Assembly (NCBI RefSeq): GCF_943734655.1
Contig: NC_071354.1
Coordinates: 157,935,142 to 157,999,141, forward strand
Direction of reading: 5' to 3'
Length of the DNA: 64,000 bases
Source: Sabethes cyaneus
Lineage: Eukaryota; Arthropoda; Insecta; Diptera; Culicidae
Shown: in pieces, positions 1 through 9,249 of the stretch
Layout of the letters: each line of letters starts with the position of its first letter
Numbering within the stretch: position 1 is the first letter of the stretch
The notes under the pieces: generated by a model
What the model was told of the DNA's origin: nothing
Databases searched by the model: none
The model's input: only the letters and a program-made list of their open reading frames with translations
Program-made: the position numbers and the translations under genes

Positions 1-132
1 TGGAGTAATTGCCCTAGACCGAGAGTAATCTTTTGCTATGGGTGTGGGAACCTGGGAAGAACGATTCGATCATGTGAACGTTGCTCAACAGCTAACCGCC
101 CACCGGCACACAACCAGCAGGGAAACTATTAA
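1..132 (+). CDS. gag: gag polyprotein, C-terminal end (partial)
   Basis: Frame 1 is open from the window edge to TAA at 130-132. Residues encoded at 34-75 read CYGCGNLGRTIRSC, which fits the retroviral-type CX2CX4HX4C zinc knuckle except that the histidine position (codon 58-60, AGA) is Arg. A Cys at codon 10-12 may be the last ligand of a preceding knuckle. Nucleocapsid knuckles bind genomic RNA, so this tail should be the RNA-binding end of Gag. The stop codon overlaps the pol ATG by one base (TAATG), and a -1 frameshift heptamer lies just upstream. The rest of gag is off the left edge. Confidence 0.8.
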   Translation, partial: WSNCPRPRVIFCYGCGNLGRTIRSCERCSTANRPPAHNQQGNY

Positions 133-183
133 TGGGATGGAGAAACGGGAATGCAACCGTCCCAGAATGCAAACTAATTCCCG
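120..183 (+). promoter_or_regulatory. -1 programmed ribosomal frameshift signal (gag to pol)
   Basis: Heptamer GGGAAAC at 120-126 sits in the gag frame as G GGA AAC, the canonical X XXY YYZ form. After a 6-nt spacer (127-132), 133-140 (TGGGATGG) pairs with 157-164 (CCGTCCCA): 8 bp with one T-G wobble. The loop segment 146-152 then pairs with 177-183 in 7 bp, giving an H-type pseudoknot with loops of 5, 4 and 12 nt. Gag terminates two codons after the slip and the -1 frame is open from 99 straight into pol. The pairings are seen in the sequence; function is inferred from the known frameshift architecture. Confidence 0.8.
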
Positions 184-3100
184 AAGCGAAGAAAACAGAA
201 ATCGAATTCGATCCGTTACTACGGATTCATCAAATACGAATTAGCGTCAGCAAGTGCCCACACATCCGCATAAAAGTATTTGACACAGAGATAGATGCAT
301 TACTCGACTCTGGAGCAGGTGTTAGCGTGGTCAATTCGACCGACCTTGCACACCAGTATGGACTGGAGATCCTTCCAGCTGCTGTCCGCGTCAGCACGGC
401 TGATGGAACGGAATACAAGTGTTTAGGGTATCTCAACCTGCCATTCACGTATAAAAATAAAACGAAAGTGGTACCGACTATTATTGTTCCAGAATTGTCC
501 AGACCTTTGATTCTGGGTACAGATTTCTGGGAGAAATTCGGAATTACTCCTATGATTGACATAGGAAACGGACCGGAGAAAATAGAAACGACAAAAGCAG
601 ACATAAATGCCTTACTCTGTTTCAGCATTGAACCGACAGGCGAATGTCTAAAAATAGAAGACAGAGAACCTGATGAAACCTTAGACGTTCCCACAATGGA
701 TACCTCGCAAGAACCAGTGCCAGAGAGTATAGAGACAGAGCATGAGTTAACGGAACATCAACGAGCGGAGCTGATTTCGGTAATAAAGCAAATGGAATTT
801 ACTAGTCCAGGCAAGCTGGGTCGTACCAATTTGATTGAGCATGAAATTACCCTTAGGGAAGACGCCAAACCACGAAACCAACCAGTTTACAAATGCTCAC
901 CGTACATCCAACAGGAAATAGACGCAGAGATAGAGCGATTCAAGAGTTTGGACGCAATCGAAGAATGCTACAGTGAGTGGACAAATCCACTGGTTCCAGT
1001 AAGAAAGGCAAACGGAAAGATAAGAGTCTGTCTGGACTCCAGACGGATAAACGCAATGACTGTAAAGGATGCATATCCGATGCAAAACATACAGGACATC
1101 TTTCACCGCTTAGGGCGGGCTAAGTACTATTCAATAATAGACTTGAAGGACGCCTACTTTCAGATACCCCTGAAGAAAGAGAGTAGGATCTACACAGCAT
1201 TCCGAACGTCAAAAGGACTATTCCAATTTAAAGTATGTCCTTTTGGCTTAACCAACGCTCCGTTCACTATGTGTCGGTTAATGAACAAAGTGATTGGATT
1301 CGATCTTCAACCATTTGTTTTTGTTTATCTGGATGACATTGTCATCGCAACAGAAACGCTTGATGAACATCTAAGATTATTAAAAATAGTGGCGACTAGA
1401 CTCAAAGATGCTGGGTTGACGATTTCTCTAGAAAAGTCAAGGTTTTGTAGGAAACAGGTGATGTACCTTGGCTACTTATTGACCGAAAGAGGAGTTTCAA
1501 TTGACCAGTCCAGAATTCAACCGATACTGAACTACGCTCGTCCAAAGTCAGTTAAAGATATTCGACGCCTAATGGGCTTAGCGGGATTCTATCAACGTTT
1601 TATTGCCGACTACAGTAGAATAACTGCCCCGATTACCGACCTCTTGAAAAAAGGGAAAAAGAAATTTGCTTGGACCGAAGAGGCCGAAGTAGCATTCAAC
1701 GAACTGAAATCAGTTTTAACTTCGGCCCCAGTATTAGCGAACCCCGATTTTAGTAAACCGTTTACTATCGAATCGGATGCATCGGAAAATGCAGTAGGAG
1801 CAGCCTTGGTACAGGAACAGGATGGGGAAACTAGAGTGGTAGGATTTTTTAGCAAAAAGCTCAGCTGCACGCAGCGGAAATATTCTGCGGTCGAGAAAGA
1901 GTGCCTGGGTGTTTTATTAGCAGTGGACAACTTTCGTCATTATGTCGAGGGAACGCGGTTCAAGGTCGTAACGGACGCGAGAAGCCTTTTATGGTTATTC
2001 AAGATTGGAGCAGAGTCGGGGAACTCGAAGCTGCTAAGATGGGCCTTGAGAATTCAATCTTATGATATTCAATTAGAATATCGAAAGGGCAAGAACAATA
2101 TTACGGCTGATTGTCTTTCAAGGTCAATCGAAGTCGTAAAAGTAACTCAGCCAGATCAGGCCTATGATGATCTAGTGACCCAAATAGTTGCTGATCCTGT
2201 GAAATATGCTGACTACCGCGTCATAGATGGGAAAATATGGAAATATGTACGTAATCTAGGTCGACAGACGGATCCGCGGTTTGCGTGGAAACAATTTCCC
2301 GAACCGGAGGAACGGAATGAAATCATTCAACAGAAGCATGATGTAGCCCACTTCGGGTTCGAAAAGACGTTAGACTCTATTAAACAACACTACGTTTGGC
2401 CCAAGATGAACGAACAAATACGGAAGTATTGTCGCGAATGCTATCGTTGCCAAATTAGCAAAGCCGGCAACAGTAATGTCACTCCACCAATGGGGTCGCA
2501 GAAACCAGTCGAATACCCGTGGCAGTTTGTGACACTGGATTACATTGGACCGTTACTTGCATCTGGTAGGAATCGATGCACATGTTTATTAGTCGCAACA
2601 GACGTATTTAGCAAATTCGTCCTCGTGCAACCCTTCCGTGATGCGACAGCAGGACCACTAACGGAATTTGTAGAAAACATGATATTCCGATTGTTCGGAG
2701 TACCGGAAATAATACTGACCGACAATGGGACCCAGTTCATCTCCAAAACGTTTAAAGACCTTCTGCAAAATTACCATGTAAGCCACTGGTTAACTCCAGC
2801 ATACCATCCACAGGTTAACAACACCGAGCGTGTGAATAGAGTAATCACCACAACTATCAGAGCAACGCTGAAGAAAAATCATAAGCATTGGGCAGACGAC
2901 ATACAGAACATCGCGAATGCAATTCGTACCGCGGTGCACGAATCGACAAAATACACACCCTATTTTGTGGTCTTTGGTCGAAATCAGGTATCGGACGGAA
3001 GAGAATACGCTCGTATCCGAGATAATTACACCTCAGCGGACCAAACAGAAGGAGAAATAAAAATGAAAAGAGCGGAACTGTACGAAGAGGTGAAGAAAAA

Positions 3101-3410
3101 TTTGCAAAATGCATACAAACGGCACGAAAAAAGCTACAACCTGCGCTCCAATTTTAGCTGTCCGCGATATGTCGCCGGAGAAACGGTTCTGAAGAAGACT
3201 TTCGATCTTTCAGATAAATCGAAGGGATTCTGTAAGAAATTGGCCCCTAAGTTTGAACCTTGTGTAGTTAGAAAGGTTCTCGGTTCACATACATACGAGC
3301 TCGAGAATATGTCAGGCAAACGAATCGGAGTTTTCTTTACCGATCAATTGAAGAAATTTCAACCAACGTCGCATCTGAATATTGCAGATGCACGTCATAC
3401 AGCTATGTAA
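132..3410 (+). CDS. pol: Pol polyprotein: protease, reverse transcriptase, RNase H, integrase
   Basis: One frame of 1092 residues without a break. Aspartic protease has DSGAG at 59-63. The reverse transcriptase has catalytic Asp 337 (IIDLKDAYF) and YLDD at 399-402. RNase H has Asp 549 (SDAS) and TDARSL at 614-619, with Ala in place of the common His. The integrase has an HHCC zinc site (His736, His740, Cys770, Cys773) and a catalytic triad Asp803, Asp864, Glu899, the last two about 35 residues apart. Expression is probably as Gag-Pol by -1 frameshift at 120-126; the ATG at 132 could alternatively be used by reinitiation. The intact frame and all catalytic residues suggest a young, possibly active copy. 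Confidence 0.92.
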   Translation: MGWRNGNATVPECKLIPEAKKTEIEFDPLLRIHQIRISVSKCPHIRIKVFDTEIDALLDSGAGVSVVNSTDLAHQYGLEILPAAVRVSTADGTEYKCLGYLNLPFTYKNKTKVVPTIIVPELSRPLILGTDFWEKFGITPMIDIGNGPEKIETTKADINALLCFSIEPTGECLKIEDREPDETLDVPTMDTSQEPVPESIETEHELTEHQRAELISVIKQMEFTSPGKLGRTNLIEHEITLREDAKPRNQPVYKCSPYIQQEIDAEIERFKSLDAIEECYSEWTNPLVPVRKANGKIRVCLDSRRINAMTVKDAYPMQNIQDIFHRLGRAKYYSIIDLKDAYFQIPLKKESRIYTAFRTSKGLFQFKVCPFGLTNAPFTMCRLMNKVIGFDLQPFVFVYLDDIVIATETLDEHLRLLKIVATRLKDAGLTISLEKSRFCRKQVMYLGYLLTERGVSIDQSRIQPILNYARPKSVKDIRRLMGLAGFYQRFIADYSRITAPITDLLKKGKKKFAWTEEAEVAFNELKSVLTSAPVLANPDFSKPFTIESDASENAVGAALVQEQDGETRVVGFFSKKLSCTQRKYSAVEKECLGVLLAVDNFRHYVEGTRFKVVTDARSLLWLFKIGAESGNSKLLRWALRIQSYDIQLEYRKGKNNITADCLSRSIEVVKVTQPDQAYDDLVTQIVADPVKYADYRVIDGKIWKYVRNLGRQTDPRFAWKQFPEPEERNEIIQQKHDVAHFGFEKTLDSIKQHYVWPKMNEQIRKYCRECYRCQISKAGNSNVTPPMGSQKPVEYPWQFVTLDYIGPLLASGRNRCTCLLVATDVFSKFVLVQPFRDATAGPLTEFVENMIFRLFGVPEIILTDNGTQFISKTFKDLLQNYHVSHWLTPAYHPQVNNTERVNRVITTTIRATLKKNHKHWADDIQNIANAIRTAVHESTKYTPYFVVFGRNQVSDGREYARIRDNYTSADQTEGEIKMKRAELYEEVKKNLQNAYKRHEKSYNLRSNFSCPRYVAGETVLKKTFDLSDKSKGFCKKLAPKFEPCVVRKVLGSHTYELENMSGKRIGVFFTDQLKKFQPTSHLNIADARHTAM

Positions 3411-3727
3411 CTTTTTAGAGACAATTATTCATTAAAAAAAAACACCTATGGGGAAAACGTCAATGTAGCAATCAACCAATGGAAGCATTCATTGGAAATT
3501 ACAAAGTTCAGCCAAAGTCCGTGAGGAATCGAAACAGTAAAGCGGTGATGATCCCGATGGAGAAGCAGGGCGATGACCTGTGCAAAGTAATAGCCTCGTG
3601 CTATGAATCTTAAAGCGAGCCCGTCGCTGATTCGGATGGTTGAGAAGCACTTGCGAAGACAGAGGAGCGTACTTTTGCTAGAGCACGGAATTTTCAATTG
3701 AAAACTGCCATTGTAGAGAACCTACAT

Positions 3728-4080
3728 GGAAGACAGAAGAGAGGGTGCCATCATTTAACATGATGCACGACCTCGTGAATGCTGGATGCACAAAAATGCA
3801 TCGCAAAACGACTAGTTCGTCTGTAAATAAATGTATATAGTAGGGTTAAGTTAGGTTAGTAAACGATTTCTACAATCAAGTCCTAGTACTTATTCACTAA
3901 GATTAGGCCTTAGATTAGGGTTAGTTAGAGTTTAAAACATACGACTTTTTTCCTTTGAAATTAATTTTGGCCGTGTCGAGTGATGTTGGCTTTTGAGATT
4001 CCATCTTCTTCCTTTTGCTTCAGATGCGCGCTCTATAAGATGCATTTCGTAGCAGCGCCTGCGCAGTTAGGAATGCATAG
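3728..4080 (+). repeat. possible polypurine tract and start of the 3' LTR
   Basis: A purine run at 3728-3745 (one C inside) is followed directly by TG at 3746, the arrangement expected for a polypurine tract and LTR start. Downstream are AATAAA at 3823-3828 and a TATAAG box near 4033 in a GC-richer stretch. Without the 5' LTR in the window no direct repeat can confirm the boundary and the LTR end is not defined. Weak call. Confidence 0.3.
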
Positions 4081-7000
4081 TTCCATGGGATCAACATTAG
4101 TTGGCAGATACAGTTCCTGACCCGTTTTTTTGTAGACATTCTGGTAGCCGTATTCCATTTCATCTACTTAGTTATAGGAGTATTAGGTCCCCAGCGTATT
4201 TCCAGGTCATTTAGAGTGAAATACGTAGTAGCAGGATCCAGTACCCTGAAAAAAAAAAGAAAAAAAAAATATCTTCAACTTACATCGATGAGACGATACT
4301 AAATATACTCTCCTCATTATAGCAGCAGTTTTTAGCGGTCTTCCTTGGCAGATAAGTAATTTTCTTCCTTAATTTACCGTAAATTAACAGTAAACTTTAT
4401 ACAGATTGCACAGCAGACAGCACGTTGAGGTGACGATAATGTTTTGATTTGACAGTTCTTCTTGGTACATTGGTAGAGTGAGTGGCAAGAGAGTGAGCGA
4501 TTGAGCGAAATGCAATGATGTGAGGAAGGGGTTTATGGATGAAAAGATTACAGAATTATTTTAAGTGAGTCGTTCAAAACTGACTGTTATGTTAACGGTT
4601 TGAACTTCACACGAGTATAATATCATGTTCAAGGATCAGTTCACAGAATCTTGGGAATCTCCAGGGCAGTGAACGTGATCAGACAGGATAAGAATTTTAT
4701 GGGAAATTTTGCCAAATTCAACGTTCTTAGATAAAAATCTAGGGTATGGAGCATGGTAAAATTTGCTAGAATTTATTTCATTAAAAATGAAGGAAATTTT
4801 TCGGGTGTGAAGATTAGCGTCTCTTTTAGTTGTTATACTGATGTATGGACCTATGATTCACTCTTTTAAGTTTGAAGCTACGAGTTAGGTGAAGATTATG
4901 CAGGATAGTGTGAAATTTGCTTTATCAATTTTAAAGCCGAATGTGTGAGGACCTACCAATTACCAAGAAAGTTTTTGTCAGTTAGTTTGAGTCAAGTTAA
5001 CTGAGAGAATAATTTACTCCGTATATAAGTTGTAAAGTCTTTTTTCATAGCTAGGCTTAATGTTTATCTTTCGTGATATTCTTTTATTGTTGCTGGAAAC
5101 CGGAGTTGTATAACGTTGATGGTTAGTGACAGACGTTGTCTGCAAGCAGAGGAAGAGTCAAATTTTGACGATGACCACTTATGACCCCGACAGTAGGGTT
5201 ACCACGAAGATACACAATTGTAACTTCGAAAATTTGATTGGTTTGAGGAAAATGTCTTTCCAAAAACCAATCAAATTTTCGAAAGCCTAGGAGGGAATGA
5301 TGTAGCATTACACCTAGTAAAGTAAATTTAGATCGAGCAGCCCCTCGTTTCGATGGTCTGCTCAGAATTAGGCTAGTTGAGTCGAAGAGAGAAAGAGTAC
5401 CACCCTTGGTACGTTCAGTAGATGTGAGAGCTTGAGTGCCATTGAGTTGTTCGCCCACTGGAACTCGAGATAGGTTGGAAAGTTATGTGGGAGCGGGTGG
5501 TTGCGACGAGTACGCACCTCCCCAAGATGATTTAACCCTTGTTCGGCTATTTGCCCAAAGAAAGAAGGAGGACTCGGGTTCGTTTCTGGCGTAAAGAGAA
5601 ACGGTTCGGTTGGATCCGAAACTTCGGATGCAAGAAACCAATACTTTAGAATGCTTCGCGGTGTCTCCGTCGTTAACAAATAACTTCGGAAAAACGGACT
5701 GTCGTAAATGATTACGTAGTTCCGGTTAAGATGTATTTTTACGATGCCTCGCTGATCTGAGGGACAGCAAACTGTTACTCTGCCACTTTGTTCTAGACCG
5801 TGGAAGAGTTCGGCAGTGTTTAAAGTCTTCTTGCTTCGCGCCGCGTAGTGATCCAAAGGTATCACATGTAAGGGTAAAATAGTTTAGTTAGTGATTCTCA
5901 ATATAGTTTTTCTTTTAGATAGATTAGCTCGTTAATTCGTCTGGTGGCAGCAGTTTAGTGCAGATTTTTTCAAGTCGGAATATCGGGTAATCCGAATTCC
6001 TGTAAAAGGTATAGTTCAGCGTTAAATAGGAAGAGTGCAAGTGCGTGAGGTTAATTCCGACATTACGATGTTGGCCGTATCTTTTGTGCAGGTAGGAAAG
6101 TGCTACAGACGCCATCGATCCGAGCTCCATCGACCGTTCCCGTTCAGCTGTAAGCCACGCCGTTATACCACGTCTAGTGTCAGAGTTTCCTGGTCATCCG
6201 TCAACCACGACCAGAAGAACGCCGTTCGCCAAAAACCACGCGCGTTACCTGGAAGCCGCGCTCGGGTCAGCACGTTCCCGCCTTCGCGGGACACCGAGCA
6301 TACCACGCGGATCGCAGCATTCACAGGAGGTATCACGTAAAACCATGGTAGTGAGTACGATTTAATTCTTTTGTCATGCGCATGAACAAAATTTCCCCCT
6401 CCGCATATATTCGCCCGGCGTCGCTAAGAGCGGCCGGTTCAGTGCACTGAATGTCTCGGAAAATTCCCTGCTAAAACTCATAAATTGAGTGATGAGTGTT
6501 CGAGACCACCACCCCCTGTGATAAACGTTTTTTTGAGACCAAAATCCTAGGTCAGCGATGCTATCGCTGAGTAACCGTTGCCTCACGCACTCAAATCCCC
6601 CACGAAACGAGCTGTAACTGCAGATAGGCCCTAAACAAACGCTTAGCACAGATAAGCGGATAGCCGCGAGAGCTAAGGCACCAGTCTAATGTGAATTGCA
6701 TAATTTCGCTAGGGTTAGTCGATAGGCCTGGGTTCGAGACCCGTGAAAACCGTTACTGTATGAATTTTTTTCCTTTTTCTGCAATGAATAAATTATGTAC
6801 GTACAAACAGATTACAATTAAAAATCTATTAGGAAGCTATTTTTGAGTTATTATTTCGTTAAACGATTTTGCCCTTCGGTTACCGTTTTAAGAGTATCTT
6901 TTCCGATTGTGATATTTTGGGTTGGGCTGACTCAGAGTTTTCAGCCTGCACTGTTAGTCTCTAAAGCGTTCGATGAGGAAGTGGGTAGGGAACAGACCCT

Positions 7001-7300
7001 GTGATGATAACCGGCAAGTAAGGTTTACTTAGCCACCCCGAGATTTTTTTTTGAGTAATGGTCGGCTGACGCCGCCGAGTTTTTTTAGAGTCTTTGGTGG
7101 ATTGCTGAGGTAGTTTCCGGTACAGTTGAACCGTCTTCGAACCGAAAGTCAGAAACAAACTGAACCCGCCCGTAGGAGTGGTCTCATTTAGCTGGGCAAA
7201 CCCAACAAGGTGGATGGTCTCTTTCGGGAGTGGCGCTTAAGCCATCCGCTCACTTTTGCATGACGTTCCGGTTCCAACTGCCCCGGGTTACAAGGTGTTA
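3746..7300. other. intergenic or LTR/leader sequence without a supported gene
   Basis: No coding region is convincing here; open frames on either strand are short or lack recognisable domains. The part 5480-5940 has TG at its start and is followed by TGGTGGCAGCAG near 5941, which might be an LTR end plus a primer-binding site of a second element, but no second LTR is visible. 6035-6360 is GC-rich and could be a retroelement leader. 6961-7300 is unassigned. A strong hairpin at 5225-5283 is listed separately. Confidence 0.4.
5225..5283. repeat. perfect 20-bp inverted repeat hairpin, pre-miRNA-sized
   Basis: The left arm 5225-5244 (TTCGAAAATTTGATTGGTTT) is the exact reverse complement of 5264-5283. 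Inside, a 2x2 mismatch is followed by a further 5-bp stem (5247-5251 with 5257-5261) and a 5-nt loop. The whole fold is 59 nt. It could be a miRNA-like precursor, the core of a small MITE, or chance; the perfect 20 bp argues against chance. Confidence 0.6.
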
Positions 7301-7301
7301 T

Positions 7302-8190
7302 AAGGCGAGCGGCGATCGAAATGCGGGGCACGATTTTCAATAAATCCAGTCAATTTATCTGCTTTGCTGACGACGTGGATGCTGTCGGCAGAACATTTGA
7401 GGCGGTGGAAGATCAGTACACCAGACTGAAACGCGAAGCAGAGAAGATTGGATTGCAGATAAATACGTCTAAAACGAAGTACATGCTGGCGGGCGGGACC
7501 GAGCGCGACAGGGCTCGCTTGGGCACCACCGTGGTAATCGACGGGGATGAGTTCGAGGTAGTCGACGAGTTCGTATACCTTGGCTCGCTGGCAACAGAGG
7601 ACAACAATACCAGCCGTGAGATTAAAAGACGTATTATCTGCGGAAGTCGGGCCTACTACGGGCTCCACAAACACTTGCGGTCGAACAATCTGAGCCCCCG
7701 TACAAAGTGCACACTGTACAAAACGCTAATTAGACCGGTTGTCCTCTACGGGCACGAAACGTGGACACTGCTAGAAGAGGACCTACGAGCACTGGGAGTT
7801 TTCGAACGGCGGGTGCTAAGAACCATTTTTGGCGGAGTGCAAGAGAACGGTGTATGGAGGCGAAGAGTGAATTACGAGCTCGCGCGTCTTTACGGCGAAC
7901 CAAGTATTCAGAAAGTGGTTAAAGCTGGACGGATACGTTTGGTAGGACATGCTGCTAGAATGCCGGACAACTATCCTGCAAAAATGGTTTTCGCATCAAA
8001 TCCGGTAGGAACAAGACGAAGAGGGGCACAGCAAGCGAGGTGGCAAGACCAGGTGGAGCGAGATCTGGCGAGCACTGGGTGCCCGCGGAACTGGAGATCA
8101 GTTACCATGGACCGAAACAGATGGAGAAATTATACTGCGCAGGCCTTGTCATAAGACGTTAGGCCAATTAAGTAAAGTAAGTAAGTAATT
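7302..8190 (+). mobile_element. 5'-truncated RTE-like non-LTR retrotransposon
   Basis: Homology with the related copy at 32212-33447 begins near 7302 and runs to a 3' tail of repeated TAAG/GTAA units at 8170-8190. Truncation inside the RT is the usual result of incomplete target-primed reverse transcription. The tail type (GTAA)n also appears at the 3' end of the copy ending near 48520. Clade placement in the RTE/Proto2-like group is inferred from the RT C-terminal domain. Confidence 0.75.
7321..8154 (+). CDS. reverse transcriptase C-terminal part (5'-truncated element)
   Basis: 277 codons are open to TAA. The protein begins inside the RT palm: FADDVDAVGR (catalytic FADD), then the thumb region NTSKTKYM, YLGSLATEDNNTSREIKRR, the YKTLIRPVVLYG block, ERRVLRTIFGG, and the C-terminal GHAARMP...RWQDQVERDL...RWR segment found in RTE-like elements. 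The upstream half of RT and the endonuclease are missing, so the ATG at 7321 is an internal methionine rather than the true start. The reading frame is intact over the whole retained part, unlike all other copies in the window, so this insertion is probably fairly recent. It is not expected to be functional. Confidence 0.8.
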   Translation: MRGTIFNKSSQFICFADDVDAVGRTFEAVEDQYTRLKREAEKIGLQINTSKTKYMLAGGTERDRARLGTTVVIDGDEFEVVDEFVYLGSLATEDNNTSREIKRRIICGSRAYYGLHKHLRSNNLSPRTKCTLYKTLIRPVVLYGHETWTLLEEDLRALGVFERRVLRTIFGGVQENGVWRRRVNYELARLYGEPSIQKVVKAGRIRLVGHAARMPDNYPAKMVFASNPVGTRRRGAQQARWQDQVERDLASTGCPRNWRSVTMDRNRWRNYTAQALS

Positions 8191-8194
8191 ATGG

Positions 8195-8945
8195 TTTTCT
8201 AGCTAGCTATAAGAGTGTTCTGACTCGTATCCTCTTGGTGCTGCCCAAAAACATAATAAAACCAGAGGTAATGATTGATACCGCAATAAAATCTCTAAAA
8301 TTACAATAAAACTAAGTGGCTTTTGAAATGTTATTTGGGATATTATTGTTGCAGTCCTTAGATGCAAGGAATAGGTCGTCCACTTTAGTCCTTGAACCTC
8401 GCACATAGTATGCACAAATACCATCCGCGGCATTGGCGTATGCAGAAAGCTTCGAAACAGAACAGAACTGTGGAGCGAGAAATACATAAGCAGAAGGAGT
8501 GTTCGAATTACAATTTCACTTGCCAGCATAACTAAATTGGAAGACCTTGGTGGAAGGTGTTAATTGAGCATTTAGAAATGCTGATAACAAGGTTTTTCAA
8601 GCAATACTATCCTGCAAGCTTGTCAATAAGATCTTGCACCTGTTTAAAGTCTTCAGTGGATCGCACTGCGATGAACATTTTATGATCGTCGGCGGATAAC
8701 AACTTGCAGCCAGACTGTGTCACAAAACAGGCGTCATTTAAAAATAGGAATAGTAACAGTCTTAAATTACTTCCCGGTGGAACTCCAGCCTGATATGCAA
8801 AAGCTGTACGATTTCACGAAACCTTTACAAAAAGCTGACGATTTGTGAGGTATGTGCGAAGCTATCAGATGATTATAAACGACTCAGCTTTCAAAGCAGT
8901 AGTCAATGCGCTTAAATATCTGTGCTTTAAGGTCTGTGTCTACTT
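8195..8945. other. intergenic, no supported gene
   Basis: AT-rich sequence. A 108-codon minus-strand frame at 8203-8529 has no recognisable domain. Nothing else seen. Confidence 0.4.
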
Positions 8946-8949
8946 CAGC

Positions 8950-9245
8950 TGTCAGGTACAAAAGCCGAATCTGGAGAGATCATCATACATCTGGCCAAGG
9001 TCGGTAGGTTACGAGGGGTTGGACACATCGTAAGAATGCCTGACGGCAGTGCGACGATAACGGCTAACTCCAACAATCCCACTGGCACCAGGAACAGATG
9101 AGTCCCAAGTGCCAAATGGTTCGACTTGATCGATAGTGATTTCTAATACGCCTGGTGCGTGGCCCAAAATCAAGGTGAATAGAGATGACAGCTTAAAACA
9201 GCACGAGCCATCGGACTCTATGACGACAGGACGACGACGATCTTG
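8950..9245 (+). pseudogene. decayed 3' end of an RTE-like non-LTR element
   Basis: Translation gives LAKVGRLRGVGHIVRMPDG, then a stop-riddled stretch matching the C-terminal RT tail. The end, around the AAACAGCACGAGCC motif and a GACGACGACG run, matches the 3' ends of the copies at about 33400 and 40240. This is therefore a short, old copy of the same family. Internal stops and indels exclude function. Confidence 0.65.
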
Positions 9246-9249
9246 GATT

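Larger units (their letters stand above)
1..3745 (+). mobile_element. Ty3/gypsy-type LTR retrotransposon, 3' portion
   Basis: The left edge cuts through an LTR retrotransposon. The window holds the gag tail with a zinc knuckle, a -1 frameshift junction, a full pol (protease, RT, RNase H, integrase) and a purine-rich stretch that may prime plus-strand DNA. The 5' LTR, primer-binding site and most of gag lie outside. Domain order PR-RT-RH-IN is that of Ty3/gypsy (Copia has IN before RT). RT and IN wording (CLDSRRINA, TNAPFTMCRLM, NNTERVNRVI) resembles the mdg3/micropia/blastopia group; that lineage call is an inference. No env-like ORF follows pol. Confidence 0.9.

Noticed and set aside
3800..3930. 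Telomere-like TTAGG motifs (TAGGGTTAAGTTAGGTTAG)
   Set aside because: Only a few irregular occurrences, not a tandem array.
5123..5865. Overlapping minus-strand frames of 111 and 165 codons
   Set aside because: No domain, no splice or promoter logic, and they span the inverted-repeat hairpin.
5480..5960. Possible second LTR with primer-binding site (TGGTGGCAGCAG)
   Set aside because: No second copy of the LTR and no downstream gag or pol in the window; too weak to call.
7288..7674. Minus-strand frame of 128 codons
   Set aside because: It is the antisense of the reverse transcriptase frame at 7321-8154.
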